NCBI RefSeq assembly: GCF_000236805.1
Contig: NZ_AGFX01000037.1
Location: 124,001 to 188,000 of the forward strand
Direction: 5' to 3'
Length of the DNA stretch: 64,000 nt
DNA from: Paenibacillus peoriae KCTC 3763
GTDB lineage: Bacteria; Bacillota; Bacilli; Paenibacillales; Paenibacillaceae
Positions within the stretch are counted from its first letter, which is position 1. Every line of letters starts with the position of its first letter. Shown here in pieces: positions 8,190 through 16,375 of the stretch. Position numbers and translations under genes: made by a program. The notes under the pieces are model-generated. The model saw nothing but the letters and a program-made list of their open reading frames with translations, had not been told where the DNA came from and searched no databases.

Positions 8190-8645
8190 ATGGTTACGTA
8201 TAAAATTGATGAGGTCGCCAAGCAAAGTGGTCTGACCAAGCGAACCATTCGTTATTATGAGGAAATCGGTTTGTTGCCCTCCCCGCAGCGCAGCGAAGGT
8301 AATATGAGGCTGTATACGCAGGAGGATGTGGATTTACTTAAAAAAATAGTGAGCGCCAAGGAAGTGCTTGGTTTCTCCTTGCAAGAGCTGCAGCGCTACA
8401 TGTCCGCAGCGGAGATGCTCAAGGGTCAACGGGAGGAATATCGCGAGCGTACGGATCATTTGCAACCTGCTGAGCGCCGGGCCATGCTGGTGGATATGGA
8501 GGTCACCCTGAACGAGCAATTGGAAATGATGGAGGGGAAAATCAACAGCATCCGCATGCTTCAGACTGAGCTGGAGGATCTGCGGGTCAGGGTTCGTGAA
8601 CGGAAGGCTCTGCTTGATGAGGAGCTTGACAGCGACCCGTCATAA
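8190..8645 (+). CDS. MerR family transcriptional regulator
   Basis: A 151-residue protein. The N-terminal winged helix (YKIDEVAKQSGLTKRTIRYYEEIGLL) is diagnostic. A coiled coil from about residue 75 to 140 is the dimerisation antiparallel helix. No cysteine cluster for metal sensing is visible, so the effector is probably organic. AAGGTGG precedes the ATG at 8190; a GTG three codons upstream overlaps it. The gene heads a probable operon with a transporter and an aldehyde dehydrogenase (40 bp gap), which points to a response to a toxic organic compound or aldehyde. This is inference from context. Confidence 0.88.
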   Translation: MVTYKIDEVAKQSGLTKRTIRYYEEIGLLPSPQRSEGNMRLYTQEDVDLLKKIVSAKEVLGFSLQELQRYMSAAEMLKGQREEYRERTDHLQPAERRAMLVDMEVTLNEQLEMMEGKINSIRMLQTELEDLRVRVRERKALLDEELDSDPS

Positions 8646-8685
8646 CGAGGAATATGTACAATAAGATTTGGAGGTCACATCATTC

Positions 8686-9915
8686 ATGAGTTTTAAAAAT
8701 GGTTTACCTGATGAGTTAAAAGTCCCTGATGAGTTAAAAAAACAGTCAGGCTTGCTGTCTCAGCCTAGAGCCGTCTGGGCGGTCGCTTTTGCCTGTGTTA
8801 TTTCATTTATGGGTTTGGGCTTGGTCGATCCGATTCTTCCGGCCATTGCCGATCAGCTTCATGCCACTAAAAGCCAGGTGTCGCTGCTGTTCACCAGCTA
8901 TAATCTGGTGACCGGTGTTGCGATGCTGATTACGGGCGTCGTGTCCAGTCGACTGGGTGTCAAATGGACGCTGCTGACCGGGATATTGTTTATTATTGTA
9001 TTTGCCGGATTGGGCGGAACCGCCAATACAGTTGGCGGAATTGTGGGCTACCGGGCAGGCTGGGGGCTGGGAAACGCCCTGTTTATTGCAACAGCACTGT
9101 CTGCGATTGTGGGCCTGTCCACCTCGGGAACAGCCAAAGCCATTATTTTATATGAGGCTGCACTGGGGCTCGGGATTTCTGTCGGCCCCTTGCTGGGTGG
9201 TGAGTTAGGCTCCATTTCCTGGCGCGGTCCGTTTTTTGGTGTTGCTGCATTGATGGTTGTGGGATTCTTGTTCATTACGTTTATGCTGCCTTCGATTCCG
9301 AAGCCTACCAAGCGCGGCTCACTTGCCGATCCGTTCAAAGCGCTTAGTTATCCGGCCTTGTTCACGCTCGGTATTGTGGCGTTGTTATATAATTTCGGAT
9401 TTTTTACGTTGATGGCTTATTCTCCATATGTAATGCATTTGGACGAGCATGGTTTGGGTTATGTGTTTTTTGGCTGGGGGATTATGCTGGCCTTCACCTC
9501 GGTATTTGTAGCACCAAAGATTCAAGCGCGCTTCAGCGTGGTATCTTCCATTAGTGTCATGCTGACGCTGTTTGCCATTGATTTAGGCGTTATGGCGGTC
9601 GGGACAGTGGCAGATTCGCCAGCAACGGTCATTGTCGCGGTGATTGCGGCGGGTGTTTTTCTGGGGATCAATAATACATTGATTACAACTGCTGTGATGC
9701 AGGCCGCTCCGGTAGAGCGCTCGACAGCATCTGCGGCATACAGCTTTATGCGCTTTTTGGGCGGGGCGATCTCGCCGTGGCTTGCCGGGAAGCTGTCAGA
9801 GTGGTACACAGCAGAAACTCCGTTTTATTTTGGTGCATTGATGGTCCTGATGGGTGTAGCAGTGCTGATCGTACGCCGTCGACATATGCAGAATATTCGG
9901 GTCGATGCGCATTAA
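8686..9915 (+). CDS. MFS transporter, 12 TM drug-efflux type
   Basis: A 409-residue protein with twelve predicted hydrophobic segments and the MFS motif A-like region SSRLGVKWTLL after TM2. The opening GLGLVDPILPAIADQL is typical of Bacillus multidrug antiporters (DHA1). The ATG at 8686 lies 9 bases after GGAGGTC; an in-frame TTG upstream overlaps the ribosome site. The cytoplasmic head repeats PDELK twice. It follows the MerR gene by 40 bp and probably exports the compound that regulator senses. The substrate is unknown. Confidence 0.85.
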   Translation: MSFKNGLPDELKVPDELKKQSGLLSQPRAVWAVAFACVISFMGLGLVDPILPAIADQLHATKSQVSLLFTSYNLVTGVAMLITGVVSSRLGVKWTLLTGILFIIVFAGLGGTANTVGGIVGYRAGWGLGNALFIATALSAIVGLSTSGTAKAIILYEAALGLGISVGPLLGGELGSISWRGPFFGVAALMVVGFLFITFMLPSIPKPTKRGSLADPFKALSYPALFTLGIVALLYNFGFFTLMAYSPYVMHLDEHGLGYVFFGWGIMLAFTSVFVAPKIQARFSVVSSISVMLTLFAIDLGVMAVGTVADSPATVIVAVIAAGVFLGINNTLITTAVMQAAPVERSTASAAYSFMRFLGGAISPWLAGKLSEWYTAETPFYFGALMVLMGVAVLIVRRRHMQNIRVDAH

Positions 9916-9941
9916 GACTGAACCTCTGAGGAGAAAAGAGT

Positions 9942-10001
9942 ATGAGCGAATACAAGCATATTCTGGTCACGATGGGTGGCTTAGAACAAAGGAGAACATA
10001 A
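9942..10001 (+). CDS. Possible 19-residue coupling peptide
   Basis: GAGGAGAAAAG is followed by an ATG at 9942 and a 19-codon frame (MSEYKHILVT...) that stops two bases before the ATG of the aldehyde dehydrogenase. The ribosome site is as strong as those of its neighbours. The dehydrogenase ribosome site AAAGGAG lies inside this frame, so translation of the peptide could open it. It may also be a remnant of a lost gene. Confidence 0.35.
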   Translation: MSEYKHILVTMGGLEQRRT

Positions 10002-10003
10002 GC

Positions 10004-11392
10004 ATGAAGCAGCATTTATTTATTGGTGGTAAATGGAAAGCAGCTCAAGCGTATACGACATTAAAATCACCGTATTCCGGGGAGGCTATTGCTGAGGTAG
10101 CAGAAGCCACAACTGAGGATGCGAAAGCTGCCATTCAGGCCGCATCTGACGCACGCGCACAGATGCGGGCCATGCCTGCACATCAGCGCTCAGCCATTTT
10201 GGAAAAACTGGCTGACCTGCTGGAAGAGCGGCGCGATGAGGCTGCGCGTATCATTGCCCGCGAAGCGTCCAAACCATGGAAGGCCGCGCTGGCAGAAGTT
10301 GACCGGACGGTGCAGACCTACAAGTTTGCAGCCGAAGAAGCCAAGCGTATTCACGGGGAAACGATCCCGCTGGATGCCGCACCGGGCGGCGAGGGCCGTA
10401 TGGCTTATACGCTTAAGGAACCCGTCGGTGTGGTGGGAGCCATCACACCCTTTAACTTCCCGATGAACCTGGTCGCCCACAAGGTTGGCCCTGCACTTGC
10501 GGCAGGCAATACGGTTGTATTGAAGCCTGCCGAGCAGACCCCGCTTTCGGCTTACCTGATCGCAGAGCTGCTGGAGCAGGCCGGATTGCCTGCTGGCGCG
10601 CTTAACGTGATCAGCGGTGACGGCCAAACCATCGGTGACGTGCTTGTCACCGATCCGCGCGTCAGCTATATCACCTTTACCGGAAGTCCGGCGGTGGGCA
10701 CGGAAATTCGCTCCAAGGCTGGCTTGAAGCGGGTTACGCTGGAACTGGGCTCCAACGCAGCGGTCATCATCGACCGCTGTGTGAGCGGAGCGTTTGCCAA
10801 TCAGGGGCAGGTATGCATCTCGATTCAACGTATTTACGTTGTTGATGCATTGTACGATACCTTTGTTGCCCGTTTTATCGAGGCGACCCAACGTTTGAAA
10901 GTCGGCGATCCGTTGGAGCCGGACACGGACATATCCGCACTCATATCAGCCAAGGATGTCCAACGTGTCCGTGAGTGGCTGGATGAAGCGGTTCAAGCAG
11001 GCGCGAGCATCGCTCTGGGGGGACAAGCCAAGGGCGCTATACTGGAGCCCACGGTTCTGCTGAATGTGGACCCGGCTTCCAAAGTGTCCTGTCGCGAGGT
11101 GTTTGCTCCACTTGTGCTGATTCACCCGGTGAGCTCTATAGATGAAGCTGTAAGCCATGTGAACCATTCGATTTATGGCTTGCAGGCAGGGATTTATACC
11201 CGTAATATCGTGACTGCACTGGATGCGGCAGACAAGCTTGAGGTTGGTGGTGTGGTCATCAATGACATTCCGAGCTTCCGTGTCGACCACATGCCGTATG
11301 GTGGTGTGAAGCAAAGCGGCACCGGACGCGAGGGCGTGAAATACGCCATGGAAGAAATGCTGGAGACCAAGCTGGTCATTATTAAAAGGTAA
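10004..11392 (+). CDS. NAD(P)-dependent aldehyde dehydrogenase
   Basis: A 462-residue ALDH-superfamily enzyme. The cofactor-site TPFNFP, the glutamate motif LELGSNAA and the catalytic cysteine motif NQGQVCIS are all present in order. The glutamate motif reads ELGS rather than the common ELGG. I recall that variant from the y4uC-like and phosphonate/sulfo-aldehyde branches, so the substrate may be an unusual aldehyde. The start is the ATG at 10004 after AAAGGAG; a longer in-frame extension upstream has no ribosome site. It closes the MerR-MFS-ALDH operon. Confidence 0.88.
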   Translation: MKQHLFIGGKWKAAQAYTTLKSPYSGEAIAEVAEATTEDAKAAIQAASDARAQMRAMPAHQRSAILEKLADLLEERRDEAARIIAREASKPWKAALAEVDRTVQTYKFAAEEAKRIHGETIPLDAAPGGEGRMAYTLKEPVGVVGAITPFNFPMNLVAHKVGPALAAGNTVVLKPAEQTPLSAYLIAELLEQAGLPAGALNVISGDGQTIGDVLVTDPRVSYITFTGSPAVGTEIRSKAGLKRVTLELGSNAAVIIDRCVSGAFANQGQVCISIQRIYVVDALYDTFVARFIEATQRLKVGDPLEPDTDISALISAKDVQRVREWLDEAVQAGASIALGGQAKGAILEPTVLLNVDPASKVSCREVFAPLVLIHPVSSIDEAVSHVNHSIYGLQAGIYTRNIVTALDAADKLEVGGVVINDIPSFRVDHMPYGGVKQSGTGREGVKYAMEEMLETKLVIIKR

Positions 11393-11483
11393 GCCATTTT
11401 AAGCAGTATAGACCTCAAATTTCGTATTTGCGCAAAATGTCCTCTGATCATCCTTCTATTTTAATTATCACAAGATACAAAAA

Positions 11484-11524
11484 ACCACCGGATACAGGAT
11501 CTCGCCTGAAAAAGCTCCGGTGGT
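11484..11524. terminator. Terminator between ALDH and AbrB-like gene
   Basis: ACCACCGGA and TCCGGTGGT are inverted over a 23-base loop. On the minus strand it is followed by six T, so it best serves the AbrB-like gene; on the plus strand the tail is weaker. Confidence 0.6.
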
Positions 11525-11662
11525 TCTCTATGCCCAGTATGAAATTCTCGCTATGGAAGTCCATGGTTTTTGTCGGTTAGCTATAGTGACGCGTATCACG
11601 GTTCAAAAGTAGCTGTACATGATGAATCTCTGATGTAGACTATGTAGGGTAGCAAGCTGTAG

Positions 11663-12127
11663 TTATAGCATTTTTTTGAGCTGGGATATACGGGCTTGGG
11701 AAACTTCAAGTATTTTGGCATATTCGTGCTGTGCTGCATTGGGGTGCTTGTGCATTAATTCCTTCAGGCTATTGAGCATCTGTTGTGTCGATCGGCGCAG
11801 ACGTTTGGGCTCCCTGTTAGAGCGATCTCTGGTGGCTAAAGCTGATTTGGCTGGCCTTATCATGGGACTAAAATTCGTACCACTCTTTAAGCTTTCAATA
11901 CATTCCACGCAAATAAAGCTGTCTCTAAAATAAGTTAGCTGCTCTGTTGAACCACACATTTTGCACGTCACCCCCGTATATTTTCGTAGGGCGAGAATAC
12001 CGATTTCCTCATCTACAAAAATTTCAACAGGATCCCCCACATTGTAATCCATGGAAATTCGCATTTCTTTGGGGATGACGATACGGCCTAACGCATCTAG
12101 GGGACGTGTCATACCTGTACTTTTCAA
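11663..12127 (-). CDS. AbrB/SpoVT-type regulator with zinc ribbon and C-terminal HTH
   Basis: A 154-residue protein starting at a TTG (12127) placed 7 bases after AAAGGAGG; the resulting MKSTGMTRPLDALGRIVIPKEMR matches the conserved AbrB N-terminus, which supports the TTG. Residues 1-50 are the swapped-hairpin DNA-binding domain. Residues 55-78 hold a CxxC...CxxC zinc ribbon (CKMCG, CVEC). The last 35 residues look like a helix-turn-helix (YAKILEVSQARISQLKK). AbrB proteins repress stationary-phase genes. The combination of three nucleic-acid-binding modules is longer than AbrB itself (about 95 residues). Confidence 0.85.
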   Translation of the reverse strand: MKSTGMTRPLDALGRIVIPKEMRISMDYNVGDPVEIFVDEEIGILALRKYTGVTCKMCGSTEQLTYFRDSFICVECIESLKSGTNFSPMIRPAKSALATRDRSNREPKRLRRSTQQMLNSLKELMHKHPNAAQHEYAKILEVSQARISQLKKML

Positions 12128-12346
12128 TTGATAACCTCCTTTTTTTATATCCTTATAATACTAAATAAAGTGGGCAAAAAAGAATAGGCTTAGAGGAGCA
12201 ATCGCATATATTAAGTAAACTGTTGAAAAGCATACAATAATATTCCATAATATGTTCTATTTTTTTGCATTCTTTTCTATGGAAACCTATACTTATGGCT
12301 AAAGCTGACGTCAAGAGAAGGTAAAAGTGTGAGGAGGAAATTAACC

Positions 12347-12721
12347 ATGTACTCCATCAGAGAAGTTCAAATCAAGAGTGGATTGCCTGCATCAACACTT
12401 CGTTATTATGAAAAAGAGGGAATATTACCTGATGTCGGTCGGGATGAAGGTGGAAGAAGAGTATATACAGATAAGCAAATCGACTGGATCAGGTTTGTCA
12501 TGGCTATGAAAGATACCGGAATGACGATTGAAGAGATTAAGGCATACCTTGAGCTTAATGCCAAAGGCCAAGCCACCATACATGAGAGAAGAGATCTTCT
12601 CGTAGCCCATAAGAAAAAGGTAGAAGAGCATATGGCTCAAACGCAGAGCAATTTGGAGAAAATCATTCAGAAGATAGCTTATTATGATCATGTGGTTATG
12701 GGAAAAGGCCTCTCTGAATAG
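12347..12721 (+). CDS. MerR family transcriptional regulator (short form)
   Basis: A 124-residue protein with the MerR winged helix (YSIREVQIKSGLPASTLRYYEKEGIL) and a dimerisation helix (residues 80-118). There are no metal-binding cysteines and it resembles the organic-stress subgroup (AdhR-type). The ATG at 12347 lies after GAGGAGG; an in-frame GTG upstream overlaps that site. The gene is isolated: a terminator follows and the AbrB-like gene diverges upstream, so its target is not evident. Confidence 0.85.
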   Translation: MYSIREVQIKSGLPASTLRYYEKEGILPDVGRDEGGRRVYTDKQIDWIRFVMAMKDTGMTIEEIKAYLELNAKGQATIHERRDLLVAHKKKVEEHMAQTQSNLEKIIQKIAYYDHVVMGKGLSE

Positions 12722-12763
12722 AGCGCACAGCACATGCTTGCCAAGGCTGTGAGAAGAAGTATA

Positions 12764-12810
12764 AAAGGGATGAACAGCAAGCCTTCAGATGGGCTGCTGT
12801 TCATCCCTTT
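12764..12810. terminator. Bidirectional terminator
   Basis: GGGATGAACAGCA and TGCTGTTCATCCC form a 13-bp perfect stem around a 15-base loop, flanked by A and T runs. It separates the convergent MerR and Q-rich genes. Confidence 0.85.
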
Positions 12811-12826
12811 AGTGCGTAAAGCAGCT

Positions 12827-13300
12827 TTACATGCTGTGTGTCGCTCTCATGCCTTGCTGGTTGTTACTTCCATACTGTTGCATATTACCGCTGCCTGCAT
12901 AATGCTGCCCAGTCGTACCCATGTGTTGCGGAAAGCTTTGACCCATTTGGCTGCCTGTACCATACGAGGATGGCTGCATACTGCGGGAGGCGTAGTTATT
13001 GCCGAATCCGGGCTGAGTCATTTGGCTGCTGGAGCGCATGGTGTTTTCCAGCTGACTGCACAATTGAATGACTTGCTGGCATTGCTGTACGGCTTGTTGG
13101 TGGTGCTGGATGGCAGTTTGGATCATTTGAGCTGCATTACGTTCACGTTGCACCAGGTCTTCAAGACTCGACGCATTTTGTTGCTCCTGTTGCAGCAACT
13201 GCTGATACATGGCAGTTCCTTGCTGTGTTTGTTGGACCAATTGCTGCATAATTTGTTCACATTGATGAAGCTGTTGTTGTGGACCCATGGTGTTGTACAT
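12827..13300 (-). CDS. Glutamine-rich protein, possibly spore-associated
   Basis: A 157-residue protein that is about one quarter glutamine in the first 90 residues, with heptad-like hydrophobics (QIMQQLVQQTQQ, VQQCQQVIQLCSQLE) suggesting a coiled coil. The C-terminus is rich in Gly, Ser, Met and Tyr. It resembles small Paenibacillus spore-coat-like proteins, but I do not recognise the family. The ATG at 13300 follows GAAGGAG by 11 bases. The ribosome site is inside a predicted hairpin (see 13314-13364). It lies downstream of the sulfoxide reductase on the same strand. Confidence 0.75.
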   Translation of the reverse strand: MYNTMGPQQQLHQCEQIMQQLVQQTQQGTAMYQQLLQQEQQNASSLEDLVQRERNAAQMIQTAIQHHQQAVQQCQQVIQLCSQLENTMRSSSQMTQPGFGNNYASRSMQPSSYGTGSQMGQSFPQHMGTTGQHYAGSGNMQQYGSNNQQGMRATHSM

Positions 13301-13313
13301 TGATCATTAATCT

Positions 13314-13364
13314 CCTTCGCCAGGTAGTTTTAGGTTTTAGAACCTTCATATATTGTGGCGAAGG
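13314..13364 (-). promoter_or_regulatory. Hairpin masking the Q-rich gene ribosome site
   Basis: On the minus-strand transcript CCTTCGCC (13364-13357) can pair perfectly with GGCGAAGG (13321-13314). The second arm overlaps the Shine-Dalgarno GAAGGAG of the Q-rich gene. A smaller hairpin (AGGTT/AACCT) sits in the loop. Pairing would block ribosome entry, suggesting translational control. Confidence 0.4.
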
Positions 13365-13390
13365 AAGACCATATATATGCACAATTTTGG

Positions 13391-13870
13391 CTACAGGCTG
13401 GACACCAGTATAGACGTAAATTCCTCTAGGAATACACGATCTTCATGGTCAAAGCGGCCTTTTAGCGGGCTGTCAACGTCCAGCACTCCAATCAGTTTCT
13501 CGTTCTTGATCAGAGGGATCACGATTTCGCTATTGGAAGCAGCGTCACAGGCGATATGTCCTGGAAATGCATGCACATCGTCAATGACTAGCGTTCTCCG
13601 TTCTGCTGCGGCTGTACCACATACGCCGCGCCCCAGTGGAATCCGTATACATGCAGGCAAGCCCTGGAAAGGTCCAAGTACAAGCTCGGTGCCATCATAA
13701 AGATAGAAGCCGCTCCAGTTAACATCCGGCAGAAAATGACCTAGTAGTGCAGAAGCGTTCGCCAGATTGGCAATGGTATTGGATTCATCGTGAACAAGTG
13801 CCCGGAGTTGCCCGAGAACGGATTCGAATTGTTCCTGACGAGTACCTTCGTAAGGGATAGCTTGAAACAT
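13391..13870 (-). CDS. msrC: Free methionine-(R)-sulfoxide reductase (GAF domain)
   Basis: A 159-residue single GAF-domain protein of the YtsP/YebR family, which reduces free methionine-(R)-sulfoxide and so protects against oxidative damage. The cysteines expected of this family are seen in GRGVCGTAA and HIACDAA, with the GAF core WSGFYLY and GVLDVDSP. Length is normal. The ATG at 13870 is preceded by AGGAG, 12 bases upstream. It is cytosolic, uses thioredoxin, and precedes the Q-rich gene by 90 bp on the same strand. Confidence 0.9.
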   Translation of the reverse strand: MFQAIPYEGTRQEQFESVLGQLRALVHDESNTIANLANASALLGHFLPDVNWSGFYLYDGTELVLGPFQGLPACIRIPLGRGVCGTAAAERRTLVIDDVHAFPGHIACDAASNSEIVIPLIKNEKLIGVLDVDSPLKGRFDHEDRVFLEEFTSILVSSL

Positions 13871-14289
13871 GTAGAGTTCACGCTCCTAACATTGATTTTT
13901 ACATGATCTGTTGTATACGCTACCAAAAATAGGTAATTATTCAAGCGACTTTTACCATTGGTTAATTAATTTAAGATATAACGATTGTATACATTCAGTC
14001 AAGAGGAAATCCACCTGTAACCTTTCGATAATCTCCGTACTCTAACCTCTTGTACACCATAATTTTTGGAAAATACAGGGGTTGTTAAGCTTGTGCAAAA
14101 GGCGCAGGAACATTCAAAAAACGTGACAGACAAGAGCTTTACCTTGGACGGAGCGAAACAATGGAGTATGGGTGGTGAGTTTTTATACATAAGAGCTTCT
14201 AAACATTAAAGAAGGTTGTGTTTGTTGGAGGTGTATGCTTAAATGTAGCGTATATTTGTTGTCATTTTAATCTGGAAGGATGATTGAAC
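13871..14289. other. 419-bp region with only a weak ORF
   Basis: This divergent gap between the sulfoxide reductase and the acetyltransferase is AT-rich on the left. It shows no TPP riboswitch core despite the vitamin transporter downstream. The only coding-like signal is the frame at 14066-14209. No clear promoter was seen for the acetyltransferase. Confidence 0.5.
14066..14209 (+). CDS. Possible 47-residue protein or gene remnant
   Basis: An open frame from a TTG at 14066 to TAA at 14209 reads like protein (VVKLVQKAQEHSKNVTDK and then FTLDGAKQW). No convincing ribosome site precedes the TTG; AGGGG lies 11 bases before an internal GTG. No family is recognised. It could be a small gene or the tail of a decayed one. 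Confidence 0.3.
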   Translation: MENTGVVKLVQKAQEHSKNVTDKSFTLDGAKQWSMGGEFLYIRASKH

Positions 14290-14886
14290 GTGTGTGCATA
14301 TGCATGTAAGGGGCATATACCACCGCTGGAAAGCCAGCGTCTTCGCCTGCGAAGAATGGAAACCACGGATGCTGCTATGATGTTCATGTGCTGGTCTGAT
14401 CCGGAGGTTCGCCGTTATTTGAACCTTTCCGGCATGTCTGGACGTGAGGATGCTGAGGATATGATTGAGCTGTTGAATGAACTGGCGAAGACGGAGGATG
14501 CACTGCGCTGGGGGATTGAACTGAAGGAGAATGGGAAGCTGATTGGAAGCTGTGGTTTTAATTATTGGCAGACGGAGGGGGCTTATAAAGCTGAAATTGG
14601 CTATGAGCTGGCCAAGCCTTATTGGGGGCAGGGCTACATGACCGAGGCGCTGCGGTTGGTGCTGTCATTCGGGTATGGTACGATACGGTTGAATCGGATG
14701 GAAGCATTGGTGGACCCGCGCAATACAGGTTCGCAAGCCTTGCTGTCCTCCATGGGCTGGACACAGGAAGGGCTGTTGCGGCAGGTGCAGCATACATCTA
14801 CAGGCTTTAAGGACATGTTCATGTATTCTTTACTGCATGAAGAGTGGCTCAGACTGGAGGCGAAACGAAATGCTGTTTCAGTATAA
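14290..14886 (+). CDS. GNAT acetyltransferase, RimJ/RimL-like
   Basis: A 198-residue protein of the Acetyltransf_3 type (SQRLRLRRMETTDAA...MFMCWSDPEV; acetyl-CoA loop YWGQGYMTEAL; RLNRMEALVDPRNTGSQ). Such enzymes acetylate ribosomal proteins, amines or antibiotics; the substrate is unknown. The GTG at 14290 lies 9 bases after AAGGA; an earlier TTG is too close to it. The gene overlaps the ECF transporter T component by 17 bp, so the two are cotranscribed and translationally coupled. Confidence 0.85.
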   Translation: MCAYACKGHIPPLESQRLRLRRMETTDAAMMFMCWSDPEVRRYLNLSGMSGREDAEDMIELLNELAKTEDALRWGIELKENGKLIGSCGFNYWQTEGAYKAEIGYELAKPYWGQGYMTEALRLVLSFGYGTIRLNRMEALVDPRNTGSQALLSSMGWTQEGLLRQVQHTSTGFKDMFMYSLLHEEWLRLEAKRNAVSV

Positions 14887-15628
14887 CGGCGGGACGTCGC
14901 TGTTGCACAGGCTGGGGCCATTAAGCAAGCTGATATGGGTAGGGTGTTTTAGTCTGCTGTCGATGGCATGGGATTCGACCTTGCATGAAGCGGCGCTATT
15001 GGCTGTACTGATCGCTGTGGCCTGGCTAGGCGCACGGTTGACCTTGGTACGCCAGTTTCGGGCGATGTCGTTCCTGATTGGTTTGGGTATTCCGTATTTT
15101 ATATTGTCTATTCTGGCGATTCGAGCAGGACATACAGTGATATCCTGGGGACCGATTGTGATTACAACAGAAGGACTGGATATCGCAGGGGCGTTAACGC
15201 TACGGATTTTTATACTGTTTTTGGCTTCTTATATCTATCTCTCGACAACGGACCCCAGAGATTTTGTACAGGCCTTGAACCTGCATTTGCGTGTTCCTTA
15301 TCGGTTTGCGTTCGGCATTTCGGTGGCGCTGACGTTTTTGCCTTTGCTGGAAGAGGAAGGACATACGATTATGGCGGCACGACGGGTTCGTGGGCAGAAA
15401 ACACCACGAGGGCTGAGGAATCGATTATCCTATTGGAGCGGATATGCGGCTGTAGTGCTGGTGAATGCAGTGAGACGGGTCCAGCAGACTGCGCTGGCAA
15501 TGGAGGGAAAAGGGTTTGGGGCTTATGCGGACCGTACCTATCTTCGCGAACTGGGCATTGACCGCTTCGGCTACATATGTGCTGTAGTTGCTGTAATAGC
15601 TACGGCTGTTTTATGGTGGAGCTTATAA
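14870..15628 (+). CDS. ykoC: ECF transporter transmembrane component (EcfT/YkoC-like)
   Basis: A 252-residue integral membrane protein with five hydrophobic segments. The C-terminal coupling motifs of the EcfT family are visible: AARRVRGQKTPR and ALAMEGKGFGAY, corresponding to the two Ala-Arg-Gly signatures that dock on the ATPases. The ATG at 14870 follows GGAGG by 9 bases, inside the end of the acetyltransferase gene. With the YkoE-like and YkoD-like genes that follow it forms a complete ECF importer, probably for thiamine or its HMP precursor by analogy to B. subtilis YkoEDC. Confidence 0.85.
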   Translation: MLFQYNGGTSLLHRLGPLSKLIWVGCFSLLSMAWDSTLHEAALLAVLIAVAWLGARLTLVRQFRAMSFLIGLGIPYFILSILAIRAGHTVISWGPIVITTEGLDIAGALTLRIFILFLASYIYLSTTDPRDFVQALNLHLRVPYRFAFGISVALTFLPLLEEEGHTIMAARRVRGQKTPRGLRNRLSYWSGYAAVVLVNAVRRVQQTALAMEGKGFGAYADRTYLRELGIDRFGYICAVVAVIATAVLWWSL

Positions 15629-15651
15629 ACAACAACCTCTTTTTCACTCAC

Positions 15652-15707
15652 ATTGTCAACTTTTAAAATAAATTTCGGTTGACAATATGGATGCGGGTGA
15701 ATACATT
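15652..15707 (+). promoter_or_regulatory. Promoter with flanking inverted repeat before ykoE
   Basis: ATTGTCAAC (15652-15660) and GTTGACAAT (15678-15686) are perfect inverted repeats 17 bp apart. The right arm contains a consensus -35 TTGACA (15679-15684); TACATT at 15702-15707 gives a -10 at 17 bp. The layout suggests an internal, repressible promoter for the S component and ATPase. Confidence 0.5.
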
Positions 15708-15787
15708 TATACAGTAGCAGCTTGTTCAGGAACTGGGGCTGTTGCCTTAAATATGTAGATTATGGAGAGGAGTTATGAAAATACATT

Positions 15788-16375
15788 ATGAAGGAATCTC
15801 GTATTTTCGCAAAATTTACGACGCTGGATATCGTACTAATGGCGATGCTGGCGACGTTGAACGGCGTCATGACTGTTTATTTGTCGCTGGTTAACAAAAC
15901 GTTAAACAGTCTGGGAGGGCCTATCGCGACTTCCACTATTGTCGGACTGTACATGATATACGGTTTGCTGGCCTATTATATTATTCGTAAGCCGGGTACG
16001 GCAGTTATTGCTTATTCATTTGGCGCAGTGGTACAGTCCTTTATAGGCTCTGCTTATGGATTCGCTTCTATAATCGCGGCGGCTGTCTGCTATATGATCG
16101 TTGCTGAGCTGGTTTTTGCCTTGTTGCGCTATCGACGCTGGAATATGGCTTCGCTGATGCTGGCGGGTGGAGCTATGGTTCCGCTGTGGTTTATCGTGGC
16201 AGCCAATATGTTTGGCTATATGCATTGGGGCTGGAAGGTGCTGACGATTACACTGGTTGTGCGCATCCTCAGCGGTATTTTCCTTTGTGGTCTGCTCACG
16301 AAAGTGTTGGGCGATGCCTTGAACCGTACAGGGCTGTTAAAACGGTTTGAACTAGGACGCGTTTCACGTACATAG
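15788..16375 (+). CDS. ykoE: ECF transporter S component, YkoE family
   Basis: A 195-residue membrane protein with about six hydrophobic helices. It matches the YkoE family by GPIATSTIVGLY, YYIIRKPGTAV, FIGSAYG and AELVFALLRYR. YkoE is the substrate-binding subunit of the thiamine/HMP ECF transporter. The ATG at 15788 is 16 bases after GAGGAG; a better placed ATG at 15774 is in another frame and gives only 39 codons. Either the long spacing is used or there is coupling from the short frame. The promoter just upstream (15679-15707) may express it separately from ykoC. Confidence 0.85.
   Translation: MKESRIFAKFTTLDIVLMAMLATLNGVMTVYLSLVNKTLNSLGGPIATSTIVGLYMIYGLLAYYIIRKPGTAVIAYSFGAVVQSFIGSAYGFASIIAAAVCYMIVAELVFALLRYRRWNMASLMLAGGAMVPLWFIVAANMFGYMHWGWKVLTITLVVRILSGIFLCGLLTKVLGDALNRTGLLKRFELGRVSRT

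Noticed and set aside
10190-10891. A 233-codon minus-strand frame
   Set aside because: Shadow of the aldehyde dehydrogenase gene, which has complete catalytic motifs.
13871-14289. TPP riboswitch before the YkoCED importer
   Set aside because: None of the CTGAGA or ACCTGATCTGGAT-type blocks seen at 51914-52009 occurs here.
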